Shown one piece after another: positions 1 to 9,572 of a DNA stretch of 64,000 nucleotides. The stretch is from Acinetobacter rathckeae. Lineage in GTDB: Bacteria; Pseudomonadota; Gammaproteobacteria; Pseudomonadales; Moraxellaceae. Below the pieces are notes generated by a model that had not been told where the DNA came from, ran no database searches, and saw only the letters and a program-made list of their open reading frames with translations. Numbering within the stretch: position 1 is the first letter of the stretch; each line of letters opens with the position of its first letter. The translations under genes and the position numbers were made by a program. The stretch covers positions 22,982 to 86,981 of the forward strand of contig NZ_VTDO01000009.1 in assembly GCF_015627125.1 (NCBI RefSeq), given 5' to 3'.

Positions 1-253
1 GATACGCTTTAGGTAGCCTTAATCTTGTAAAACCTACTTGCTTTAACCATTGCAATTGCTCATGGGGCAAAATATGTTGCTGTTCTCGCAGCAATGCACC
101 TTGTTTAATCTTCTCAAAAACGGGTCTAAAATTTTTCGCAAGTGCTTCATACCGTGCCGAAGGTGGATTACCCCACAATTGACCAATTAAAGAGTGTTTA
201 TCTGTATTTTTATATAAGTCTATTAATTTAAACTCGTGATTTAGATTTGTCAT
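1..253 (-). CDS. Acyl-CoA dehydrogenase-like flavoprotein, N-terminal part (cut by window edge)
   Basis: An open minus-strand frame begins at the ATG at 253 and runs off the window after 84 codons. The visible part starts MTNLNHEFKLIDLY. It contains LREQQHILPHEQLQWLKQ and ends in RLRLPKAY, which matches the start of the acyl-CoA dehydrogenase/DszC/SfnB fold: a basic stretch, then the 'P..Y-GG' turn. The two SfnB-family genes on the plus strand have an equivalent segment near their own N-termini. It is transcribed divergently from them across about 215 bp of AT-rich DNA. This suggests a third flavin-dependent oxidoreductase or monooxygenase of the same sulfur-acquisition locus. The substrate cannot be told from this fragment. 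Confidence 0.7.
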   Translation of the reverse strand, partial: MTNLNHEFKLIDLYKNTDKHSLIGQLWGNPPSARYEALAKNFRPVFEKIKQGALLREQQHILPHEQLQWLKQVGFTRLRLPKAY

Positions 254-469
254 ATTTAGAATACTCGTATTATCTGTATTTTTATTAAACTAAAACAATT
301 ATTTTAAAATAACAGTATTATTTTTAGATAAGTAAATAGCTTTATATGCTATTCAATATATATTCTTGTCTTTTTAAAAAATGCATATTATGTGATAAGT
401 TTTTCTATATTTTTTATTTGTGATTTATTTACTTGCACACTAGCGTATAAAAAAAACTAGGTGTTCATT
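254..469. promoter_or_regulatory. AT-rich divergent intergenic region upstream of the sulfur cluster
   Basis: About 215 bp separate the divergent oxidoreductase gene from sfnB1. The stretch is very AT-rich and carries a perfect AT palindrome, TTATTTTAAAATAA, at 299-312. A possible -10 element TATAAA lies at 446-451, just before the Shine-Dalgarno-like TAGGTG at 457-462. No convincing -35 partner is visible. Clusters of this type are usually controlled by CysB- or SfnR-type activators, but no binding site could be assigned here. Confidence 0.35.
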
Positions 470-1663
470 ATGAGTCTGCTTAAACAAAAAATTATTCAAA
501 ATGATATCGATGCAATCAATATCGCTTACCACATTGCAGACATTGCTTTAGAACAACGTCACATGCGTGACCAACACCGAATTTTGCCCACAGAGATCAT
601 TCAAGCATTAGCCCATAAAGGCTTAACCGCTTGCCGTATTGCCAAAAAATATGGTGGTGCCCATGTATCACATCTCACACTCAGTCAAATTTTTCGTACC
701 TTAGCAAAAGCAGATGCCAGTGTTGGACAAATTCCACAAAATCAATTTGGCATCCTACATACCATTGACTTAGTGGGTAGTGAAGCTCAGAAAAAGTTTG
801 TTTTCGAACAAATTTTATCAGGTAAATTGTTAGCCAATGCAGGGCCTGAAAAAGACACAGCACATGTGCAAAAGATACAGACCTCTTTACGCAAAATTGG
901 CGAAGATTATGTATTAGACGGTGAAAAGTTTTACTCCACAGGCAGTGTTTTTGCAGACTGGCTGGCCATTAAAGCACAGCATCCTGAAGGATATATTGCT
1001 TTGGTTTTAGTCGAAAAAAACACCAAAGGCATTGAAGTTATTGACGATTGGGATGGGTTTGGTCAGCGTACAACGGCCAGTGGTAGTGTCAAACTCAATC
1101 ACGTTAAAATTGACCCATTTCTTATTTTTGATGAACGGCGTTTAACCCTTTCCCCAAACTACCGAGGTGCTTATTCACAACTATTACAAGTCGCAATAGA
1201 TGTAGGCATTGCAGAAGGTGCTTTTCAAGACTTGCAAAGTACGGTGAAAAAAGCCCGACCCATTGCTGATGCTCAAGTCAATCATGCTTCCGAAGAACCC
1301 TATTTATTACAAGAGGTTGGAAAGTTAGATATTACGCTACAAGCCAGTATTTTATTATTAAATCACGCTGCAGAAATCCTCGATCACCTAGAGTCAAAAA
1401 ATACCCTAACCGATGCTGATATTGCTCAAGCATCGATCAGCGTGGCCGAAGCCAAAATATACGCTCACCATGCCGCACTTCATATTTCAGAAAAGCTATT
1501 AGAACTCGGTGGTAGCCGTGCCGCACTGAGCGAGCATAATTTAGATCAACACTGGCGCAATGCTCGGGTACATACCCTACATGACCCTGTCCGTTGGAAA
1601 TACTATGCACTTGGTAATTACTATTTAAATCAAGTTTTTCCAAAGCGACATGCTTGGATTTAA
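470..1663 (+). CDS. sfnB: SfnB-family sulfur acquisition oxidoreductase (first copy)
   Basis: This is a 397-residue flavoprotein of the acyl-CoA dehydrogenase/DszC fold. The SfnB family is linked to use of organosulfur compounds when sulfate is scarce. The alpha-helical N-terminal domain carries CRIAKKYGGAHV, the middle beta domain carries DDWDGFGQRTTASGSVKLNH, and the helical C-terminal domain ends with HWRNARVHTLHDPVRWKYY, all shared with the next gene. The frame could begin at a GTG at 461, but the ATG at 470 is preferred because TAGGTG lies 7 bases before it. It is the first gene of a cluster ending in metI, and the next gene follows after 10 bp. The exact substrate is unknown. Confidence 0.85.
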   Translation: MSLLKQKIIQNDIDAINIAYHIADIALEQRHMRDQHRILPTEIIQALAHKGLTACRIAKKYGGAHVSHLTLSQIFRTLAKADASVGQIPQNQFGILHTIDLVGSEAQKKFVFEQILSGKLLANAGPEKDTAHVQKIQTSLRKIGEDYVLDGEKFYSTGSVFADWLAIKAQHPEGYIALVLVEKNTKGIEVIDDWDGFGQRTTASGSVKLNHVKIDPFLIFDERRLTLSPNYRGAYSQLLQVAIDVGIAEGAFQDLQSTVKKARPIADAQVNHASEEPYLLQEVGKLDITLQASILLLNHAAEILDHLESKNTLTDADIAQASISVAEAKIYAHHAALHISEKLLELGGSRAALSEHNLDQHWRNARVHTLHDPVRWKYYALGNYYLNQVFPKRHAWI

Positions 1664-1673
1664 GGGGAATATC

Positions 1674-2882
1674 ATGAACTCATGTCCACATCTTCATCAG
1701 CCAAATACTGCACACACTATTCGTTCTGATGAAGAAGCATTACGTGTAGCAACACAGTTCAGCCAACAACTCAAACAACAGGCAGCCCAAAGAGATCAAC
1801 AGCGTCTTTTGCCCTTTCAAGACATTGAAGCCCTTAGTCAATCTGGTTTATGGGCCATTACCGTCCCTAAAGCATATGGTGGTGCTGAAGTCTCTGCTGA
1901 AACACTGACACAAGTCATTGCACTGCTAAGTGGCGCAGATGGCTCTATTGGGCAAATTCCACAAAATCATTTTTATGCACTTGAGGTATTACGTAACACG
2001 GGTACAGAGCAACAGAAAAAAAGACTGTATCAAGAAGTGCTACAAGGTGCACGTTTTGGCAATGCCTTGGCAGAATTTAAATCTAAAGATGCCACCCAAA
2101 AACACAGTTATTTAACTGCACATGGTGAAGGCTATCTCATTCAAGGAGAAAAGTTTTATTGCACAGGTAGCCTGTTCGCACACCGTATTTCAACCTTGGT
2201 CAAAGACCAACACGGGCATGAATACTTAGCATTTATAAAAAAAGAGACCCAAGGACTTCAGATTATTGATGACTGGCAGGCATTTGGCCAACGCCTCACT
2301 GGTAGTGGCACAGTCAAACTCAATCAAGTCTATGTCAATGCAGAAGATGTGGTGGCATTTAGTGATGTGTTTCTAAGACCAACCTTGATCGGCCCTTACG
2401 CCCAATTATTACATGCTGCAATAGATGTAGGTATTGCACGTGCAGCATTTGAAGAAACATTACAACAAATTAAGCATGCACGGCCATGGATTGATGCCAA
2501 CGTCGCCTCTGCAACACAAGATCCATTAACCCTGTACGAACTTGGCCATGTGGCTGTCGATGTCAAAGCTTCTGAATTACTCTTAAAAGAAGCAGCCAAA
2601 TACATTGATGCCATCAAACCACAGCCAAATGCCGAAAATATTGCACAGGCTTCTATACATGTTGCACGTGTTCGAGCACACAGCACTGAAACTGCATTAA
2701 AAGCATCCTCCAAACTGATTGAACTGGCAGGCAGTCGGGGTTGCCAACGTAGTAAAGGCCTAGATGTGTATTGGCGCAATGCACGCGTACATACATTACA
2801 TGATGCCGCACGTTGGAAATATTACTTTATTGGCAACTATGTACTTAACCATGTGCGACCACCTCGAAGAGGAACGCTCTAA
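1674..2882 (+). CDS. sfnB: SfnB-family sulfur acquisition oxidoreductase (second copy)
   Basis: This 402-residue paralogue of the preceding gene has the same three-domain acyl-CoA dehydrogenase-like architecture. Shared blocks include GSIGQIPQNHF, DDWQAFGQRLTGSGTVKLNQ and YWRNARVHTLHDAARWKYY. The ATG at 1674 is chosen because AAGGGG at 1662-1667 is correctly spaced before it. An in-frame upstream start would overlap sfnB1. Its TAA shares a base with the ATG of the following monooxygenase (TAATG), so translation is probably coupled. Tandem SfnB copies next to an NtaA-like monooxygenase suggest a pathway that oxidises and desulfurises an organosulfur substrate with reduced flavin. That role is inferred from family and context. 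Confidence 0.85.
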   Translation: MNSCPHLHQPNTAHTIRSDEEALRVATQFSQQLKQQAAQRDQQRLLPFQDIEALSQSGLWAITVPKAYGGAEVSAETLTQVIALLSGADGSIGQIPQNHFYALEVLRNTGTEQQKKRLYQEVLQGARFGNALAEFKSKDATQKHSYLTAHGEGYLIQGEKFYCTGSLFAHRISTLVKDQHGHEYLAFIKKETQGLQIIDDWQAFGQRLTGSGTVKLNQVYVNAEDVVAFSDVFLRPTLIGPYAQLLHAAIDVGIARAAFEETLQQIKHARPWIDANVASATQDPLTLYELGHVAVDVKASELLLKEAAKYIDAIKPQPNAENIAQASIHVARVRAHSTETALKASSKLIELAGSRGCQRSKGLDVYWRNARVHTLHDAARWKYYFIGNYVLNHVRPPRRGTL

Positions 2883-4255
2883 TGACCAAGCAGATTTTAC
2901 TCAATGCCTTTGACATGAACAGTGCAGGTCATATCAATCATGGTTTATGGACACACCCTCGTGACCAGTCTTACCGTTTTAATGAACTAAACTATTGGAC
3001 TGATTTGGCCAAAACCCTTGAGCGTGGTTTATTTGACGGTCTATTTATTGCCGACATTATTGGGGTATATGACGTTTATCAAAACAACCTTGATGTCACG
3101 TTAAAAGAATCTGTGCAATTACCAAGCCACGACCCAATGACACTCATTTCTGGCATGGCCGCTGTGACAGCGCATCTTGGTTTTGGGGTCACCGTCAATT
3201 TAAGCTATGAACAACCTTATACATTGGCTAGACGTTTTGCCAGTTTAGACCATTTAACACAAGGCCGTATTGGGTGGAATATTGTCACTGGCTATTTAGA
3301 CAGTGCAGAGCGACTGTTTGGACGTAAAGCACTGGCTGAACATGATTTACGCTATCAACAAGCCGATGAGTTTTTAAATGTCTGCTATCAGTATTGGGAA
3401 CATTCATGGCAACACGATGCCCTACGTCAAGATAAAACAGCACGCATATTTACAGAGCCGTCAAAAGTCCATCAAGTACAGCACCAAGGACAGTTTTATC
3501 AAAGCCAAGGGGTGTTTCAAGTGTCACCATCGCCACAAAGAACCCCTGTGTTATTTCAAGCTGGTGCATCAAATGCAGGCATGGCTTTTGCCACCACGCA
3601 TGCCGAATGTATTTTTATTGGTGGCGACAGCATTGAGCAAGTAAAACGTCATGTTGACAATATTCAGCAACACCTCACACAACAAGGCAGATCACGCAAT
3701 GAAGTGAAAATTTTTGTCGGCATTACCGTGGTGACGGCTGAAACCGAACAGCAGGCTCAAGATAAATTTAAAGAATACCAACATTATGCCAGTCCCGAAG
3801 CAGGCTTAGCACACTACTCAAGTTCAGTCGGTATAAATTTAGCGCAATATGCCGAACATGAAACCATCCCATACCAAAAAAGCAATAGTATTCAATCTAT
3901 TAATAAAAAATTTAAATCTCAAGCCATTACACCGCACCATTTAAAACAGCAACATCAGCTCGGTGGGCGTTACCCATTATTTATAGGGAGTGGTCAACAG
4001 ATTGCCCAACAACTGATTCAATTTTTAGATGAAACAGGCATTGATGGTTTTAATTTAACCCGCACTGTAACACCCGAGTCTTACCACGATTTTATTGACT
4101 GGGTGATTCCAGAACTACAGCAACAAGGGCGTTATAAAACCCATTACGACTCAGGTACATTACGGCAAAAAATATTTAAGCAAGACCAATACTTACCCGC
4201 TCACCACCCCGCAAAACAACATGTATTCAAAAAGAGTGATTTATATGTCAAATAA
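2882..4255 (+). CDS. NtaA/SnaA/DszA-family FMN-dependent monooxygenase
   Basis: A 457-residue bacterial luciferase-like (LLM class) flavin monooxygenase. Family hallmarks are the opening ILLNAFDMNSAGHINHGLW, the segment GLFDGLFIADIIGVYDVYQ, and GRIGWNIVTGYLDSAERLFG, which is typical of the nitrilotriacetate/DszA branch. Known members use FMNH2 supplied by a separate reductase to cleave C-N or C-S bonds. No reductase gene is seen nearby. The start overlaps the sfnB2 stop by one base. Its 3' end overlaps an upstream in-frame start of the metQ-like gene, and the preferred metQ ATG lies 11 bases before this gene's stop. Position in an sfnB-metQNI cluster points to organosulfur (sulfone, sulfonate or thioether) use. 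The substrate is not determined. Confidence 0.85.
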   Translation: MTKQILLNAFDMNSAGHINHGLWTHPRDQSYRFNELNYWTDLAKTLERGLFDGLFIADIIGVYDVYQNNLDVTLKESVQLPSHDPMTLISGMAAVTAHLGFGVTVNLSYEQPYTLARRFASLDHLTQGRIGWNIVTGYLDSAERLFGRKALAEHDLRYQQADEFLNVCYQYWEHSWQHDALRQDKTARIFTEPSKVHQVQHQGQFYQSQGVFQVSPSPQRTPVLFQAGASNAGMAFATTHAECIFIGGDSIEQVKRHVDNIQQHLTQQGRSRNEVKIFVGITVVTAETEQQAQDKFKEYQHYASPEAGLAHYSSSVGINLAQYAEHETIPYQKSNSIQSINKKFKSQAITPHHLKQQHQLGGRYPLFIGSGQQIAQQLIQFLDETGIDGFNLTRTVTPESYHDFIDWVIPELQQQGRYKTHYDSGTLRQKIFKQDQYLPAHHPAKQHVFKKSDLYVK

Positions 4256-5062
4256 AAAAATACTTACGGGCGTCGCCATTGCAGTCATTATTATTGCAGG
4301 CTTATTTGTTTGGAATAAACAACGTCAGACCCAAAGCCATGAATTAGTGATTGGTACAACCCCTGCATTTACATCTATTTTAAATGTCGCTGTAGCCGAA
4401 GCACAAAAACAAGGGATTCATGTAAAATTGGTTGAGTTTTCCGACTGGAAAATGCCGAATATTGCGTTAGATCACGGTGACATAGATGCCAACTTTTCCA
4501 ACACAAACCTTTTTTAGATAATGCAATTAAAGAAGGCCATTACCAGCTCAAAGTGTTTGCTGTGGGTGCTGCTTCTCGTGTGGGGCTATATTCTAAAAAA
4601 TATCAACATTTAGATGATCTTCCCAATAAAGCCCGTGTTGCCGTGCCAAATGACCCTGTCAATGAAGGTCGTGCTTTACTCTTATTACAAGAGGCAAAAT
4701 TAATCACATTAAAAGACCCAAACAATCCTTTTGCGACATTACAAGACATTACCAACAACCCTAAAGACTTACAGTTCGTAGAAATGGAAGGCCCTCAAAC
4801 TGCACGTGCAGTCGATGATGTCGACCTCGTATTTAGTTATCCACACTATTTAAAACTGGCCAAAACCATTGACCCAGAAAATGCACTTTTACTGAATAAA
4901 AATGCAGATAAACTCTATGGCATTGTGTTTGCAGTTCGAAACAATTATGAAGATAAAAATGACCAACTGAAAAAATTTGTCGAGATCTATCAGCACTCAC
5001 CTGAAGTGAAAGCAGCTTTAAATCGTGAAATTGGCGCACCTTTATGGTATCCGGGGTGGTAA
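4245..5062 (+). pseudogene. metQ: MetQ/NlpA-family methionine ABC transporter binding protein, frameshifted
   Basis: Frame 1 encodes an N-terminal membrane segment (ILTGVAIAVIIIAGLFVW) and the start of a MetQ-like binding domain (ELVIGTTPAFTSILNVA), then stops at about 4515. The next frame continues LDNAIKEGHYQLKVFAVGAA through to LNREIGAPLWYPGW. Adding one T to the T4 run at 4494-4497 restores DANFFQHKPFLDNAIKEGHY and gives one 272-residue protein, close to the family's normal length. The lesion is therefore a 1-nt deletion. The ATG at 4245 is used; the earlier ATG at 4221 lies deeper in the upstream gene. The MetQ lipobox cysteine is absent, so the anchor would be an uncleaved helix. Its stop is 2 bp before metN. 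Confidence 0.85.
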
Positions 5063-5064
5063 CA

Positions 5065-6111
5065 ATGACTGATCATCGACATATTTCAATACAGCATTTA
5101 AATAAATACTATGTTGGGCAAAACCCGCATGAAAAAATGCATGCCCTCAAAGACATTCACCTCAATATTAAAAAGGGTTCTATTTGTGGCATTATCGGTC
5201 GTAGTGGTGCAGGAAAATCCTCCCTTTTACGTACGCTCAATGGCCTAGAGTCGATTAGTAGCGGAGAGGTGTATGTATTAGAACACGCACTGTCCGAGCT
5301 TAACCATGCCCAACTGATTCAGCTGAGACAACGTATAGGCATGATTTTTCAGCACTTTAATTTACTGTCTACAAAAACAGTGTGGGAAAATATTGCACTT
5401 CCCTTAAAAGTAGCAGGTTATTCTGCTGACCAAATAAAACAGCAAGTTGAAAAACTCATGACTTTGGTTGGGCTCGATAACAAAGCAGACCATTAACCAT
5501 CACAACTTTCAGGTGGCCAAAAGCAACGGGTTGGCATTGCTCGTGCACTAATTCATAACCCTGAAATTTTACTGTGTGATGAAGCGACATCTGCCTTAGA
5601 CCCTGAAAGCACGCAAACTATTCTGCAACTGCTGCAGCAGATTAATCAAACGTTGGGCATTACCATTGTATTAATCACCCACGAAATGCAAGTCATTAAA
5701 CAAATTTGTGATGAAGTCGTGGTGATTGATGCAGGCGAAATTATAGAACAAGGCCAAGTTTGGCAGGTATTTTCATCACCACAACACCAAATTACACAAG
5801 AGTTATTACAACGTCATACCCCCCAGTTTCACACCACACTTTCGACTTCACGTTTAGCACAGCATCGCTATCATGCACTCAGCATTCAATATGCACATAC
5901 TAAAAAGCAATTGTTTGATATACAAACGTTGCTTCGTGCTTTTCCTTCTGCGTTCTTGCTCCACAGTCAAGTCGATCAAATTCAACAACACCATGTCGGA
6001 CAGCTGCTGATTGCCTATCCGATTCAACCCTCTACCCCACAGATTACACAACCACACAGTTTGTGTTCTTTACAGATAAAGGAGCATGGCTATGTCGAAT
6101 CAATTATTTGA
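5065..6111 (+). pseudogene. metN: MetN methionine ABC transporter ATPase, interrupted by an in-frame stop
   Basis: This is the ATPase of a MetNIQ importer. Walker A, GRSGAGKS, is at residues 45-52. A TAA codon at 5494-5496 (codon 144) ends the frame just before the ABC signature, and the same frame continues [18 protein letters not shown] and Walker [13 protein letters not shown]. Homologues usually have a tyrosine there (YPS-LSGGQ), so a TAC or TAT to TAA change is likely. The first product would lack the signature and Walker B and could not be an active ATPase. Without the stop it would be 348 residues with a C-terminal NIL-type regulatory domain (about 250-345). It follows metQ by 2 bp and overlaps metI. 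Confidence 0.85.
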
Positions 6112-6751
6112 TTTACTCCTTACAGGAACACTAGATACCTTGGTCATGGTGGGTGTGTCTGCCCTTTTAGCATTTTGTTTAGGATTACCCTTAGCTTTAG
6201 CTTTGGTATGCACCGACCAACGTGGCATTTACCCATCAAAAACCATCAATACGATCCTTGGTACAATTGTAAATATTACCCGCTCCATTCCTTTTTTAAT
6301 TTTAATGGTTGCTTTGATTCCCCTTACCCGCTGGATTGTCGGTACAAGCTATGGCCTTTGGGCAGCCACTGTGCCACTCACACTGGCGGCAACTCCATTT
6401 TTTGCACGTATTGCGGAAGTCAGTTTAAAAGAAGTTGATTTTGGCTTAATAGAAGCGGCTCAAGCCATTGGGTGTAATCGAAGACAAATTATTTGGCATG
6501 TCCTTTTACCAGAAGCCCTTTCTGGCATTGTTGCTGGATTTACAGTGACTGTAGTCACCATGATTAACTCATCTGCGATTGCAGGGGCTATTGGTGCAGG
6601 TGGCCTAGGTGATGTGGCTTACCGCTATGGCTACCAACGCTTTGACGTACAAATTATGGTGGCTGTGATTATTGTACTGGTTATATTGGTCATGCTCATT
6701 CAATACTTAGGCGACCAGTTATCACAGCAACTCAATAAACGTACTTTATAA
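6092..6751 (+). CDS. metI: MetI methionine ABC transporter permease
   Basis: A 219-residue inner-membrane permease with five or six hydrophobic segments, and the normal length for MetI. The transporter coupling motif is visible as [20 protein letters not shown], with the conserved E-A-A and G of ABC permeases at about residues 129-135. [20 protein letters not shown] follows and is characteristic of MetI. The ATG at 6092 is preferred over 6086 because AGGAG at 6080-6084 is spaced 7 bases from it and only 1 from the other. It overlaps the metN 3' end. The gene is intact although its partners metQ and metN are broken, so it may be stranded unless another MetNQ system complements it. Confidence 0.9.
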   Translation: MSNQLFDLLLTGTLDTLVMVGVSALLAFCLGLPLALALVCTDQRGIYPSKTINTILGTIVNITRSIPFLILMVALIPLTRWIVGTSYGLWAATVPLTLAATPFFARIAEVSLKEVDFGLIEAAQAIGCNRRQIIWHVLLPEALSGIVAGFTVTVVTMINSSAIAGAIGAGGLGDVAYRYGYQRFDVQIMVAVIIVLVILVMLIQYLGDQLSQQLNKRTL

Positions 6752-6780
6752 AAAATTCTTGTTTTCGTATAAAATTACTT

Positions 6781-6863
6781 AGATTACCTTGCCTCATCCG
6801 ATTCTCTTTCAACGGTGAGGCTGTTACTATTTAAAGTAATCTCGTGATGACGCTTTTTATAAT
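6781..6863 (+). promoter_or_regulatory. Structured leader upstream of proA
   Basis: The sequence can fold as a two-tier stem. The outer arms are AGATTAC (6781-6787) and GTAATCT (6836-6842). The inner arms are GCCTCATCCG (6791-6800) and CGGTGAGGC, with one bulged base. There is no T-tract, so it is not a typical terminator for metI. It may be an untranslated leader structure of proA or part of a weak terminator. Confidence 0.3.
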
Positions 6864-8129
6864 ATGCAATCCTCTATTCAAGACTATATGCAAACGCTGG
6901 GCAAGCAAGCCAAAGGTGCAGCACAATTTTTAGCAGCAGCCTCCACTAAAACTAAAAATGATGCATTACTTGCCATACATGAAGCACTTATTGCACAAAA
7001 AGATCAGATTTTAGCAGCCAATGCCGTTGACATGGAAAATGGTCGAGCCAATCAACTCGATGCAGCATTACTTGACCGTTTAGAACTCAACCCTGCACGT
7101 TTTGATGGCATGCTGCAAGGCCTAAAAGATGTCATTGGTCTCAAAGACCCAATTGGTGAAATTACCGATATGTCATACCGTCCAAGTGGTATACAGCTGG
7201 GTAAAATGCGTGTGCCATTGGGTGTAGTGGGTATGATTTATGAATCTCGCCCAAATGTCACACTTGAGGCGGCCTCGCTCGCACTTAAATCTGGCAATGC
7301 CATTATTTTACGTGGTGGCTCAGAAGCACTGGCATCAAATCAGGCCTTATCCCAAGCTATTCAAACGGCCTTAGCACACATTAATTTCCCAACAGCCGCT
7401 GTACAAGTGGTGGCTACAACTGACCGTGCTGCTGTCGGTGAACTCATTACCCTCACCGACTATGTAGATGTGATTATTCCACGTGGTGGTAAAGGTCTGA
7501 TTCAACGAATCACGAATGACGCTCGTATTCCTGTCATTAAGCATTTAGATGGCAACTGCCATGTTTTTGTCGATGCTGAAGCTGACGTTGCCAAAGCACT
7601 GCCAATTGCAGTGAATGCCAAAACACACCGATACGGCGTATGTAATGCCATGGAAACCTTATTGGTTGACCAAGCCATTGCAGCTACTTTTTTACCCCAA
7701 GTTGCACCGTACTATTTAGAAAAACAAGTCCAGCTACGTGGCTGTGAAAAAACCCAAGCGATTTTAGGCCAAAATGTAATTGCGGCCACCGAAGAAGATT
7801 GGGCAACCGAATACCTCGCACCCATCTTAGCCATTAAAGTGGTTGATGATATGAATGCTGCCATTCAACATATCAACCAATATGGTTCGCACCACACTGA
7901 TGCAATCGTGACTGAAAACTTCTCTAAAGTTCAACAATTTCTAGCACGTGTAGACTCAAGCTCAGTCATCATTAATGCATCAACACGCTTTGCCGATGGT
8001 TTTGAGTACGGCTTAGGGGCTGAAATTGGCATTTCGACCGACAAAATTCATGCTCGTGGCCCTGTTGGATTAGAAGGTCTGACGTCACAAAAATGGATTG
8101 TTTTTGGTCATGGTGAAATTCGCCAATAA
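6864..8129 (+). CDS. proA: Gamma-glutamyl phosphate reductase
   Basis: ProA reduces gamma-glutamyl phosphate to glutamate 5-semialdehyde with NADPH, the second step of proline synthesis, in the cytoplasm. The 421-residue length is normal. The aldehyde-dehydrogenase-like fold is shown by [31 protein letters not shown] and [13 protein letters not shown]. The catalytic cysteine lies in [14 protein letters not shown], followed later by [20 protein letters not shown]. The gene stands alone between metI and ackA and ends at a strong terminator. No good Shine-Dalgarno precedes the ATG, but no better start is available. proB, which makes the substrate, is not in the window. Confidence 0.96.
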   Translation: MQSSIQDYMQTLGKQAKGAAQFLAAASTKTKNDALLAIHEALIAQKDQILAANAVDMENGRANQLDAALLDRLELNPARFDGMLQGLKDVIGLKDPIGEITDMSYRPSGIQLGKMRVPLGVVGMIYESRPNVTLEAASLALKSGNAIILRGGSEALASNQALSQAIQTALAHINFPTAAVQVVATTDRAAVGELITLTDYVDVIIPRGGKGLIQRITNDARIPVIKHLDGNCHVFVDAEADVAKALPIAVNAKTHRYGVCNAMETLLVDQAIAATFLPQVAPYYLEKQVQLRGCEKTQAILGQNVIAATEEDWATEYLAPILAIKVVDDMNAAIQHINQYGSHHTDAIVTENFSKVQQFLARVDSSSVIINASTRFADGFEYGLGAEIGISTDKIHARGPVGLEGLTSQKWIVFGHGEIRQ

Positions 8130-8157
8130 GCACTAAACACCTATGTTTATCAAAAAG

Positions 8158-8190
8158 CATACGGCGTAACAACCGTATGATTTTTTATTT
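8158..8190 (+). terminator. Rho-independent terminator of proA
   Basis: Inverted arms CATACGG (8158-8164) and CCGTATG (8173-8179) are separated by 8 bases and followed by a run of six T at 8181-8186. Confidence 0.85.
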
Positions 8191-8373
8191 AAATCTGAGT
8201 GAAAAACTAGGAATAAACAACGCTAATTCATTGATATTACTTGCACAAAAAACCGTTTCCTATTTCACAAACATGCTGTTAAAGTCAGAGTATAAGCAAT
8301 GCTTAGATTGGGTAGATCCCCCAATAAATTTGCTTCATGTGAAGTAACATTTGCTCAAATAAGGAAATATGAC

Positions 8374-9567
8374 GTGTCAACATCTACATTAATTATTAAT
8401 TGCGGTTCGTCTTCCATTAAATATGCACTCATTGCAGATCAGCTCAACACGCGTATTTCAGGTCTTGCTGAAAACTTAGGTTCAGAACATGCACGAATTC
8501 GGGGCATGACCTTTGGCGAACAGCCACTTGACCTTAGCATTCCTTACGCAGACCACGAAAAAGCACTCGAAGTACTCTTACAAAGACTTTCACAGCACAA
8601 ACCTACAGCCATTGGTCACCGTGTTGTACATGGTGGTACGCTTACAAAAGCAGAACTGCTCACGCCAGAAATCATTCAATCTATTCGTAATGCAACACCG
8701 CTTGCGCCATTGCATAACCCAGCGCATTTAATTGGTATTGAAGCCACCATGCGTTTGTTTCCTGAACTCCCTCAAGTGGCTGTATTTGACACCGCTTTTC
8801 ACCAAACCATGCCTGCACACGCTTATCGCTACGCTCTACCTAAGTTTTTATTTAGTGAGCATCACGTCCGCCGTTATGGTTTTCATGGTACCAGCCATGC
8901 CTACGTTTCAGAACGTGCATCACAACTGGCAGGTGCGATTAAACACGGCGGTTGGCTCACAGCACATCTTGGCAATGGTAGCTCAACCTGTGCTGTTTGG
9001 AACGGTAAAAGCATAGACACCTCTATGGGGCTGACCCCACTTGAAGGTATTGTGATGGGTACACGCAGTGGCGATGTCGACCCAAGCCTACACCAATTCC
9101 TTGCCAACAACTTGGGCTGGTGTTTAGAACGCATTGATAAAATGCTCAACAGCGAAAGTGGCTTACTTGGTCTGTCTAATCTCTCAAATGACATGCGTAC
9201 CTTGGTTGAAGCCTCAGAACAAGGCCATGCCGATGCCACCCTAGCCATTGAAGTCTTTGCATACCGCTTAGCAAAATCATTGGCAGCCATTAGCTGTGGT
9301 TTACCACAAATTCACGGTTTGGTCTTTACAGGTGGGATTGGTGAAAACTCAGCTTATATACGAGAAAAAACCATGGCCTACCTACCACATTTTGGTTTCT
9401 CACTCGATTTAGAACAAAACAAATCACTGCCCCGTGGCACAGAAGGACGCATTGACCAAGGCAAAGGGCCACAAATTTGGGTCATTCCAACCGATGAAGA
9501 AGGACGTATTGCCAAAGAAACCCTAAACGTTATTCGCCATTTATCATTTGATAATGTGGGAGTCTAA
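8374..9567 (+). CDS. ackA: Acetate kinase
   Basis: AckA interconverts acetyl phosphate + ADP and acetate + ATP. The ASKHA-fold signature near the N-terminus is [15 protein letters not shown]. Further hallmarks are [48 protein letters not shown] residues and [14 protein letters not shown]. The frame is open from 8299, but a GTG at 8374 is chosen because AAGGA lies at 8361-8365, 8 bases upstream. This gives 397 residues, the usual AckA length. An ATG at 8369 is out of frame. The stop is 5 bp before pta, so the two form the acetate overflow/assimilation operon. Confidence 0.95.
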   Translation: MSTSTLIINCGSSSIKYALIADQLNTRISGLAENLGSEHARIRGMTFGEQPLDLSIPYADHEKALEVLLQRLSQHKPTAIGHRVVHGGTLTKAELLTPEIIQSIRNATPLAPLHNPAHLIGIEATMRLFPELPQVAVFDTAFHQTMPAHAYRYALPKFLFSEHHVRRYGFHGTSHAYVSERASQLAGAIKHGGWLTAHLGNGSSTCAVWNGKSIDTSMGLTPLEGIVMGTRSGDVDPSLHQFLANNLGWCLERIDKMLNSESGLLGLSNLSNDMRTLVEASEQGHADATLAIEVFAYRLAKSLAAISCGLPQIHGLVFTGGIGENSAYIREKTMAYLPHFGFSLDLEQNKSLPRGTEGRIDQGKGPQIWVIPTDEEGRIAKETLNVIRHLSFDNVGV

Positions 9568-9572
9568 ATGAC

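Noticed and set aside
299..312. AT palindrome TTATTTTAAAATAA in the sulfur cluster control region as an operator
   Set aside because: Such palindromes are expected by chance in very AT-rich DNA, and it matches no known CysB or SfnR site. It is kept only as a note in the region entry.
2396..2779. Minus-strand frame of 127 codons inside sfnB2
   Set aside because: It is a shadow of the plus-strand gene, which has clear family similarity and a good ribosome site.
8332..8343. Short palindrome CTTCATGTGAAG before ackA
   Set aside because: A five-base stem with a two-base centre cannot form a stable hairpin, and no known operator matches.
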